DNA of 6,515 nucleotides from Pedosphaera sp. (lineage in GTDB: Bacteria; Verrucomicrobiota; Verrucomicrobiia; Limisphaerales; SIAT01). The DNA lies in NCBI GenBank assembly GCA_009691645.1, contig SIAT01000104.1:1-6515 (forward strand). Reading direction: 5' to 3'. Positions 1-5,403 of the stretch are shown here, one piece after another. How positions within the stretch are numbered: the first letter of the stretch is position 1; each line of letters opens with the position of its first letter. A program made the translations under genes and the position numbers. The notes below the pieces were generated by a model, which was given only the letters and a program-made list of their open reading frames with translations, had not been told where the DNA came from and searched no databases.

Positions 1-1940
1 CGGCCGGGCGCCGGATTGAACTTCCGCGACGCCGTTGTCCCGTTCGACGTGGGATACTGTTCGTAAATCTCCTCGAACAGATTGTTGATCGCGACGAAAG
101 CGCTGAATGACTTGATCGAGTAGCTGAGTTTCGTGTTCGCCACAAAATAGTCATTCGCCGGCATCACGTTATTGATGTCGTTCAGCACGATCTGATCCAC
201 GAGTTTCGTTCCCTCCAGTGTCCATTTCCATCCCACCGCCGGCAGGATGTTCACCCCGAAGCTGTATTGCCATTCGGGGATGTGAGGTAAACGGTTTCCG
301 TCCAGACTGCCACCGTGAAAGCGTGCGTCGGAATAGGCGGTGTTGAAATAGAAGTTCAACCACGCGGCCGGCTTGGATTCCAAATTCAGTTCCACGCCTT
401 GACGGATTGCATCGAAGTTCTGATTTTGACCCCACCCTCCCATGAAAGGATTGAACACGAAATCATCTTTCACATGGCTGTAGTAGTAGGTGACGGAACC
501 GCGAAGAAGCTCCGACCGCTCTGTGCGAAGGCCGAAATCAACACTCCGCGCATCGGTCGGCTGGATGGTGGGATTAGCGATGACAGACAGTGAGCCGGAA
601 TCATATCCCGCGCTGCCGATGTCCGAACCGCCGGGCAACCGAAATGCACGAGAGAGCGTTCCCCACGCCGTTGCTTTCTCCGCGAATTCATAGGCCAAGC
701 TCGCCTTCGGACTCCACACCGATGCCTTGCGGCCGGCGTCAAAGGATCCCGGTATGAGAATGTCCCACTCGCGATGATCGAAGCGTGTGCCGGCAGTGAA
801 GGTCAGTCGGTCGGTCAGCTTCAGTCGGTCGTTAAGAAAGAGGCTGCCTGTCCAATTATCTGTGGTGGACGATAACGCGCCATTGCCGTAGTTGCTGTAG
901 TATTGCTTCTCCAGTTCCGCTCCCAACAGCAGCTCGTTTTCACGGCCAAACAGGTCGGCATTTTGAACCGCTTGCAGCGTCACGCCATACTTCGGCTGCT
1001 CGGTCTCGCTCAGCCAAGGACTCGTCCGCAGACCGCTAACGAAATGGTCTTGTCCGTAAATCTTTCCCTGAAAACTCCAGCCACCGTCAAATGCCGTATC
1101 GAATCCGAGTGAAGCCCGATGCTGCGTGTTGCGGGTGAAAGTCTGCGTCGTCCCCTTCTGGCGTGGGTTCGATAAAAACTGCGCCTGTGTGAGGTTATCG
1201 GGATCTTCCCCTTCGCTGTGATGAAAGAAATAATCCAACGTCAGGCTGCCCGTGGGCGTCTGGTAGGATGGCTTGATGTGCGTACTCCACATCCGATACG
1301 CGCTCGTGTCGCGCCAACCGTCCCATTCCTGCCGCGACGCGTTGAACTGAAGTCGATACGGCCCCTTGCCCGCGCTCGCCTCCATGTTCGCGGAATAGTA
1401 ACCCAGATTACCCACCGCCACGCCCGTGGTCGCGCGTGCTCCTTCCACTTGCGATTTCTTGGTGATGATGTTGATGACGCCGCCGAGCGCACCCTCGCCA
1501 TAAATCGTGGAGGCACCGCCGCGAATCACCTCAATGCGCTCGATGCTTTGGAGCGGAATGGAATTCCAAAGGAACGTCGCGTCGCCTGCGTCGTTCACCT
1601 TCACGCCGTCCACCAACACGAGCGTTCCGGGCTTGTCGCTGTAACCGCGCAGGGTCAGCTTCGTCCCCGACTGCCCGAACCCCACGGTATCCGTCACGGA
1701 AATTCCGACCTCTTGACGCAACAAATCCGGCAGCGTCAACGCTGGTGACTGTCCAATTTCTTTCTGCGTCAAAACCGTCACGTTGCCCGGATACTGCAGC
1801 AACGGTTGCTGGCGTTCCGGCAACCGCGTGGCGGTGACGGTCTGTTCCGGCAACCGTGCCGGCGCATTGGTGTTGGTTTGTTGCGCCACCACAGGAATGG
1901 CGGCGAGGCCGGCGATGGCCAGTGTTACGAGTCGTTTCAT
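1..1940 (-). CDS. btuB: TonB-dependent outer-membrane receptor, probable cobalamin/corrinoid transporter (BtuB-like), 3' end cut by window
   Basis: Reading 646 codons from ATG at 1940 gives an uninterrupted frame that runs off the left edge. Residues 1-19 (MKRLVTLAIAG...PVVA) form a signal peptide with probable cleavage before QQ. A TonB box-like stretch (QTVTATR) lies at about 33-39. The plug domain follows with LTLPDLLRQEVGI, LRGYSD, VLVDGVKVND, IERIEVIRGGASTIYGEGA and LGGVINIITKK, all typical of the family. The rest is aromatic-rich beta-barrel sequence, including the late NLFEEIYEQYP segment. The last visible residues, NPAPGR, match the usual start of the terminal strand, so only about 10-15 residues should be missing. 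Known role: energy-dependent import across the outer membrane using TonB/ExbBD. The substrate is inferred from the cobalamin riboswitch in its leader, not from the barrel sequence, which could equally suit siderophores or other metal chelates. The Shine-Dalgarno is modest (GGAAGAGAG, about 1944-1954). The family call is near certain; the symbol is the weaker part. Confidence 0.9.
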   Translation of the reverse strand, partial: MKRLVTLAIAGLAAIPVVAQQTNTNAPARLPEQTVTATRLPERQQPLLQYPGNVTVLTQKEIGQSPALTLPDLLRQEVGISVTDTVGFGQSGTKLTLRGYSDKPGTLVLVDGVKVNDAGDATFLWNSIPLQSIERIEVIRGGASTIYGEGALGGVINIITKKSQVEGARATTGVAVGNLGYYSANMEASAGKGPYRLQFNASRQEWDGWRDTSAYRMWSTHIKPSYQTPTGSLTLDYFFHHSEGEDPDNLTQAQFLSNPRQKGTTQTFTRNTQHRASLGFDTAFDGGWSFQGKIYGQDHFVSGLRTSPWLSETEQPKYGVTLQAVQNADLFGRENELLLGAELEKQYYSNYGNGALSSTTDNWTGSLFLNDRLKLTDRLTFTAGTRFDHREWDILIPGSFDAGRKASVWSPKASLAYEFAEKATAWGTLSRAFRLPGGSDIGSAGYDSGSLSVIANPTIQPTDARSVDFGLRTERSELLRGSVTYYYSHVKDDFVFNPFMGGWGQNQNFDAIRQGVELNLESKPAAWLNFYFNTAYSDARFHGGSLDGNRLPHIPEWQYSFGVNILPAVGWKWTLEGTKLVDQIVLNDINNVMPANDYFVANTKLSYSIKSFSAFVAINNLFEEIYEQYPTSNGTTASRKFNPAPG

Positions 1941-2001
1941 GGTCTCTCTCTTCCGCACAGGGCGGAGGTTGTTTGTTTTGGAGACCAGCGGAGCAGGAAG
2001 C

Positions 2002-2036
2002 AAAAAACCTCCAGCCCCGCAAACGGCGCTGAAGGT
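2002..2036 (-). terminator. Intrinsic terminator of the riboswitch expression platform
   Basis: On the minus strand ACCTTCAGCGCC pairs with GGGGCTGGAGGT across a GTTTGC loop: 11 of 12 positions pair, counting one G·U, with a single G·G mismatch. It is followed directly by six T (2007-2002). This is a textbook rho-independent terminator. It lies between the cobalamin aptamer and the receptor start codon, about 60 bases before the ATG. It fits transcriptional attenuation, so the receptor would be made only when corrinoid is scarce. Confidence 0.85.
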
Positions 2037-2137
2037 AAAAGCACACGCGCCCGTCCCACGCTCACGCGCTGACCGGGCTGGTCCCATCCTTCTCTTTGCG
2101 GAGAAGTTGGCCGCAGACATCGCGCGGCCCGACGAGC
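2023..2137 (-). promoter_or_regulatory. Riboswitch expression platform with possible antiterminator
   Basis: Between the aptamer and the terminator lie two further hairpins on the minus strand: GGCCGC/GCGGCC with a 9-base loop (2109-2129) and CTTCTC/GAGAAG with a CGCAAA loop (2089-2106). Next, ACGGGCGC (2047-2054) can pair with GCGCCGT (2023-2029), leaving one bulged G. The latter segment overlaps the 5' arm and loop of the terminator, so the two pairings exclude each other. This is the arrangement expected of an antiterminator. The base pairs are seen directly; the switching role is inferred. In cobalamin riboswitches a downstream loop normally kisses the P5 loop. Here the P5 loop GAGAG and the TTCTC in the second hairpin could make such a contact, weakly. 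Confidence 0.45.
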
Positions 2138-2281
2138 GCGATCCAACCGGTATCCTGACTCCGGGCTTCATGCCTCGCTCCCGCCTTCCCAGCCTCGCGG
2201 CCGGTGGCCTTGGGAGTTTGTAACCCGATACAGTGGCGCAACCGTCCCCGTCTCTCACGGGGTTCCCTGACATTGGATCGC
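2138..2281 (-). ncRNA. Cobalamin riboswitch aptamer (B12 element)
   Basis: Read on the minus strand. A 9-bp P1 closes the element: GCGATCCAA (2281-2273) with TTGGATCGC (2146-2138). Inside, in the canonical order, are AGGGAACC (about 2268-2261), the P5 hairpin CCCCGT-GAGAG-ACGGGG (2262-2246), the conserved GCCACTGTA (2237-2229), GGGAAGGCGGGAG (about 2191-2179), and the B12 box AGTCAGGATACCGG (2160-2147). These invariant segments are diagnostic of the family. The element precedes a TonB-dependent receptor, the commonest target of this riboswitch in Gram-negative bacteria. Adenosylcobalamin or a related corrinoid should bind and lower receptor expression through the downstream terminator. At about 144 bases it is compact, and the 5' arm between P1 and GGGAA is short, so the outer boundary may be off by some bases. 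Confidence 0.92.
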
Positions 2282-2282
2282 T

Positions 2283-2353
2283 GGCGGACACTCGCCCGCC
2301 ATTCTTTCAAAGAACGCCGCGTTGGTAGTCCAACCAACGCCACTTGCCAAGTG
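2283..2353 (-). repeat. Cluster of four abutting palindromes between moeA and the riboswitch
   Basis: Four inverted repeats follow one another almost without gaps. They are ggcggac/gcccgcc around actc (2283-2300; fully paired only on the minus strand through a G·U), ttctttcaaagaa (2302-2314), gcgttggt/accaacgc around agtcca (2319-2340, 8 perfect pairs) and cacttgccaagtg (2341-2353). None is followed by a T tract, so they are not ordinary intrinsic terminators. The cluster lies 40 bases after the moeA stop and directly before the riboswitch. It could be a dispersed REP-like element, an mRNA 3'-end stabiliser for the moeA operon, or part of the riboswitch promoter region. A weak promoter-like pair, TTGGCA (2350-2345) and TACCAA (2327-2322) spaced 17, falls inside it. 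The structures are certain; the function is unknown. Confidence 0.6.
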
Positions 2354-2393
2354 TTTTATGAAAATGAAACGAAGCCGTCTGCGCCCGCGCGCA

Positions 2394-3617
2394 CTAAATC
2401 TCCCAGCGCAACACGCGCACCGCTGAACCAGCGGGCAACGTCGTCCGTAACGGCACTTCCACCAAGGCGTTCGCCGCCGCCAACGCGCCGAGCGCGTGCG
2501 ATGCCTGCATCCCGGCCAGATGAACACGACCCTCCTCATCCACTTTCACCCGCATGAAATGCCGGCGGTCGCCGCGATTGACCAGCGGCTCGGCCAGCAC
2601 ACCCGGATGCGCCGCCAGCGAGGTCGCCCGCGTTCCCTGCATTTTCAAAAGCGCCGGTCGGACCAGCAACAGGAACGTGACCAGCCCGGAGATCGGATTG
2701 CCCGGCAGACCGAACAGGCATTTCCCGTTGAGCCGGCCGAAGACGAACGGCTTGCCCGGCTTGATCGCCACTTTCCAGAGGTCGAGCGTGCCACCGAGTT
2801 GCTCGAAAGCGGACTTCACGAAATCGAACTCGCCCACCGACACGCCTCCGGAAGTGATCACCGCATCGCACTCCGCCAGCGCCCGATCGAGCGCGGTCCG
2901 CGTGGCCTCGGCCGTGTCCGGCACCAGCGGATACACCCGCGCCTCCGCGCCGGCTGCGCGCACCAGCGGAGCCAGCAACGCGCGGTTGCTCTCGTAAATC
3001 TCCCCCGGTCCGAGCGGCGCGCATGACTCGCGTAATTCACTGCCCGTCGCCAGCAATCCCACCACGGGCCGTCGCACCGCCGTGATTCCGGCAAAACCCA
3101 ACGCCGCAAGCAAACCGATCCGACCCGCCGTGAGCCGCTCGCCTGCGGCCAAAAGCAGCGCGCCGCGTTTCACATCCTCGCCGCGCAACCGCACGTTCTC
3201 CCACGGCCGCGCCACATCGAGCACGCGCACGGTGGCTGACTGCGCGGGATCTGTCTGCGTGTCTTCCTGCATCACCACCGCGTCCGCGCCGCGCGGCAGG
3301 GGCGAGCCGGTGAAAAGCCGCACGCATTCGCCAGCGCCCACTTCGCCCGCGAACATCTCACCTGCCGCCACACGGCCGACGCATCGCAACGCCGCCGATT
3401 TTTCAGGTGAAGCGCCCGTCACATCCGCTGCACGCACGGCGTAGCCGTCCATCGCCGAGTTGTCGAACAGCGGCAAGTCCAGCGGCGCCAGCACGTCCGC
3501 CGCCACCACGCGACCCAGCGCATCCGCCAACGGCACCTTCTCGATTCCGGGCAATCCTGCAGCGGCCGACGTGATGACGGCGAGAATCCGTTCCTGAGCT
3601 TCTTCGAGCGTGAGCAT
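2394..3617 (-). CDS. moeA: Molybdopterin molybdenumtransferase MoeA
   Basis: The frame encodes 407 residues, close to the usual 400-410. Known role: MoeA inserts molybdate into adenylylated molybdopterin, the last general step of molybdenum cofactor synthesis, in the cytosol. Visible family signatures in order: PLFDNSAMDGYA (49-60, holding the acidic active-site Asp), LFTGSPLPRGADAVVMQE (101-118), RGEDV (145-149), a MoCF-type domain with GLLATGSEL (187-195) and NRALL (211-215), TSGGVSVGEFDFVK (255-268), IKPGKPFVFG (285-294) and LPGNPISG (304-311). A C-terminal beta-rich domain IV follows. The ATG at 3617 was chosen because MLTLEEAQERIL is the family N-terminus. An in-frame ATG at 3764 would add unrelated residues read from inside mnmE. 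The start lies one base after the mnmE stop, and only a weak GGGAA precedes it, so translation is probably coupled to mnmE. No other Mo-cofactor gene is in view. Confidence 0.96.
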   Translation of the reverse strand: MLTLEEAQERILAVITSAAAGLPGIEKVPLADALGRVVAADVLAPLDLPLFDNSAMDGYAVRAADVTGASPEKSAALRCVGRVAAGEMFAGEVGAGECVRLFTGSPLPRGADAVVMQEDTQTDPAQSATVRVLDVARPWENVRLRGEDVKRGALLLAAGERLTAGRIGLLAALGFAGITAVRRPVVGLLATGSELRESCAPLGPGEIYESNRALLAPLVRAAGAEARVYPLVPDTAEATRTALDRALAECDAVITSGGVSVGEFDFVKSAFEQLGGTLDLWKVAIKPGKPFVFGRLNGKCLFGLPGNPISGLVTFLLLVRPALLKMQGTRATSLAAHPGVLAEPLVNRGDRRHFMRVKVDEEGRVHLAGMQASHALGALAAANALVEVPLRTTLPAGSAVRVLRWEI

Positions 3618-3618
3618 T

Positions 3619-4995
3619 TTATTTCCCGAGACAGAACTGGCTGAAAATCGAGTCGAGCAAATCTTCGGTCGTGGTCTTGCCGACGATCTCGCCGACCGCG
3701 TTGACGGCGATCCGCAGATCGAGTGCGGCGAGTTCGAGCGTAAGGCCCTCACGCAACGCGCCAATCACACGCTCCGTCGCAACACGCGCACGGCGCAGGG
3801 CGTCCTGATGCCTCGAATTGATCATCGCCGGCAGCATCTCCGCCTTGATCTCGCCGGACCAGACGAGCGTCTTGATCGCGTCCTTGAGAGATTCAATCCC
3901 CTCGCTCGTGACGCACGAGACGCCGGTGGTGGCGGTGTTTCCTGCAATCGCCGAAGGCAACTCCAGCTTCATCGGTAGATCGGTTTTGTTGCGGATGAGA
4001 ATCCGTTTCTTGCCAGCAAACTCGGCGAGGAATCGTTCGTCCTCCGCCGAGAGCGGTTCGTCCGCGGCGAGCACGTGCAGAATCAATTCCGCCTTCGCCA
4101 CCATCGCGCGCGTGCGGCGGATGCCCTCCTGCTCGATGGTGTCGCCCGCCTCGCGCAGTCCCGCGGTATCCACGAACACCACGGGGATGCCACGGATATT
4201 GGCGGTCTCCTCGATGGTGTCGCGCGTGGTGCCGGCGATGTGCGAGACGATGGCGCGGTCGTGACCGAGAAGCTGGTTGAGCAGCGAAGACTTTCCCGCA
4301 TTCGGCCGGCCGATGATCGCCGCGCGGATCCCGCGCCGGAGAATCTGACCTTCCTCAGCGGTGCGGAGCAGTTCGTCCATGAAGGCGAGGCCGCTCACGA
4401 GACGCGCGATGAGTTTCTCCTTTGTGTCGGGCGCGATGTCTTCATCCGGAAAATCAATGTGCGCCTCCACGTGCGCGAGCGTGGCGACCATCTGGTCGCG
4501 GAGCAGGTTGATGCGCTGCGAAAGGCGGCCGGCGAGTTGCTCGTTCGCCGCCGCGAGCGCCAGTTCGGTGCGCGCGTGGATGAGGTCCGCCACGGCCTCG
4601 GCTTGGGCGAGATCGAGGCGGCCGCTGAGAAAGGCGCGCTTGGTGAACTCGCCCGGCTGCGCGAGGCGCGCGCCGTTTTCCAGCGCGACATCGAGCACGA
4701 GTTTGGCGGCGAGCAGACCGCCGTGGCAGGTGATTTCCACGACATCCTCGCGCGTGAACGTGCGCGGCGCACGCAGCACCGCGAGCATCACTTCATCCAC
4801 GTCGCGACCGTCGCGGGTGATCTTGCCGTAATGCAGCGTGTGCGTCGGTGCGTCGGAAGGTTTGAGGGATGATTTGCCGACGGGACGAAAACTCTTGTCC
4901 GCCACGGCCAGCGCCGTCGCACCGGAGATCCGGATGACGGCCAGACCGCCTTCGCCCAGCGGCGTCGCAATCGCGGCGATGGTGTCGGTGAGCAT
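3619..4995 (-). CDS. mnmE: tRNA uridine-5-carboxymethylaminomethyl(34) synthesis GTPase MnmE
   Basis: The protein has 458 residues, against about 454 in E. coli. Known role: with MnmG it installs the cmnm5 group on wobble U34 of certain tRNAs, using a tetrahydrofolate one-carbon unit and GTP hydrolysis. The N-terminal folate-binding domain shows DTIAAIATPLGEGGLAVIR (4-22), CHGG (90-93) and PGEFTKRAFLSGRLDLAQAE (114-133). The inserted G domain has all motifs: GRPNAGKS (229-236), TTRD (256-259), DTAG (276-279), NKTD (336-339) and SCVTSEG (360-366). The helical domain ends in FCLGK, the C-terminal Cys-x-Gly-Lys motif needed for modification. The ATG at 4995 gives the canonical N-terminus. An in-frame ATG at 5103 would add 36 residues, partly from a tandem repeat and overlapping the upstream gene, so it was rejected. 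No good Shine-Dalgarno precedes 4995; an 8-mer repeat occupies that place. Confidence 0.97.
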   Translation of the reverse strand: MLTDTIAAIATPLGEGGLAVIRISGATALAVADKSFRPVGKSSLKPSDAPTHTLHYGKITRDGRDVDEVMLAVLRAPRTFTREDVVEITCHGGLLAAKLVLDVALENGARLAQPGEFTKRAFLSGRLDLAQAEAVADLIHARTELALAAANEQLAGRLSQRINLLRDQMVATLAHVEAHIDFPDEDIAPDTKEKLIARLVSGLAFMDELLRTAEEGQILRRGIRAAIIGRPNAGKSSLLNQLLGHDRAIVSHIAGTTRDTIEETANIRGIPVVFVDTAGLREAGDTIEQEGIRRTRAMVAKAELILHVLAADEPLSAEDERFLAEFAGKKRILIRNKTDLPMKLELPSAIAGNTATTGVSCVTSEGIESLKDAIKTLVWSGEIKAEMLPAMINSRHQDALRRARVATERVIGALREGLTLELAALDLRIAVNAVGEIVGKTTTEDLLDSIFSQFCLGK

Positions 4996-5003
4996 CGGGA
5001 TCA

Positions 5004-5035
5004 ACGCAAAGGCGCAGAGATGCAGAGATGCAGAG
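5004..5035. repeat. Four tandem 8-mers just upstream of mnmE
   Basis: On the minus strand four 8-base units run in a row: CTCTGCAT, CTCTGCAT, CTCTGCGC, CTTTGCGT. The array ends 8 bases before the mnmE ATG and fills nearly half of the 76-base gap after the upstream gene. Similar CTCTGCGT-type runs are, from memory, scattered through intergenic spaces of several bacterial phyla, so this is probably a dispersed low-complexity repeat and not a gene-specific signal. It is not a CRISPR array: there are no spacers and the unit is too short. Confidence 0.75.
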
Positions 5036-5071
5036 AAGGGAATCGCTTCATACGCGTTGCGCTTTCGCGAT

Positions 5072-5344
5072 TCACCGGCGGCAGGTTCCCTTTTCCGGGT
5101 CAATGCCCTCCAGCCAAAGGCGCGCTTTCTCGTAGCTTTTGCGCTGGAGATAATGGCGCAGGTCGGGCGCGGTGTCCGGCGGCATCTGGGCCGCCAGCGC
5201 GTCGATGCACGCGAAGAGCGGTAGCAGGTTCGGTTTCGGGTTCGCTGTGGGCATCCGCTTCACCGTCGCTTCCAGATCACGCAGCGCGGCGAGGATCGCT
5301 TGTTCCGTCTCGGTCACGGACAACGGATAACGCAACCGGCGCAT
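5072..5344 (-). CDS. Small hypothetical protein upstream of mnmE
   Basis: About 90 residues from the ATG at 5344, ending in TGA at 5074-5072. Function not recognised. The sequence reads as a soluble helical protein: TETEQAILAALRDLEATVKRM, then LLPLFACIDALAAQM, then LRHYLQRKSYEKARLWLEG, and a short basic tail GTCRR. There is no signal peptide or membrane span. Two Cys are present, one in the second helix and one four residues from the end. An alternative ATG at 5359, preceded by AAGGCG, would add MPLGF. A GTG just before TETEQ is also possible. A longer in-frame extension toward 5731 lies antisense to the kinase gene and is not believed. The gene is 76 bases ahead of mnmE on the same strand and probably heads the operon. 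Evidence that it is real is its sensible composition, the operon position, and the fact that it fills the only gap between two solid genes. Confidence 0.65.
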   Translation of the reverse strand: MRRLRYPLSVTETEQAILAALRDLEATVKRMPTANPKPNLLPLFACIDALAAQMPPDTAPDLRHYLQRKSYEKARLWLEGIDPEKGTCRR

Positions 5345-5379
5345 GAAACCAAGCGGCATTCGCCTTGCCAAGCGCGCGG

Positions 5380-5403
5380 CACGGCGCGGATACTCGCGCC
5401 GTG
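5380..5403. repeat. Perfect 9-bp inverted repeat overlapping the kinase start codon
   Basis: cacggcgcg (5380-5388) and cgcgccgtg (5395-5403) are exact reverse complements around the 6-base loop gatact. The right arm includes the proposed GTG start at 5401-5403. It sits in the 56-base gap between the divergent small gene/mnmE operon and the kinase gene. The loop gatact resembles a -10 box, with ttgcca (5365-5370) 18 bases upstream as a possible -35. If used, transcription would begin at or near the GTG, giving a leaderless message. It may instead be an operator for both directions or an RNA hairpin hiding the start. The repeat is certain; its role is not. Confidence 0.55.

Noticed and set aside
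1218..1748. Plus-strand open frame opposite the receptor plug domain
   Set aside because: The minus strand here encodes diagnostic TonB-receptor plug motifs; the plus-strand product has none.
2283..2353. Ordinary rho-independent terminator after moeA
   Set aside because: Stable hairpins are present but none is followed by a T run on the minus strand, so an intrinsic terminator cannot be claimed.
3618..3764. Longer MoeA starting at 3764
   Set aside because: The extra residues are read out of frame from the mnmE C-terminal region; MLTLEEAQERIL at 3617 is the natural MoeA start.
4075..4872. 265-codon plus-strand open frame opposite mnmE
   Set aside because: It is antisense to a fully conserved gene, lacks recognisable motifs, and is explained by GC-rich codon bias.
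5004..5035. CRISPR-like array
   Set aside because: Units are only 8 bases, with no spacers.
4996..5103. N-terminal extension of MnmE from an upstream in-frame ATG at 5103
   Set aside because: The 36 extra residues overlap the upstream gene and are partly coded by a tandem repeat; the family N-terminus begins at 4995.
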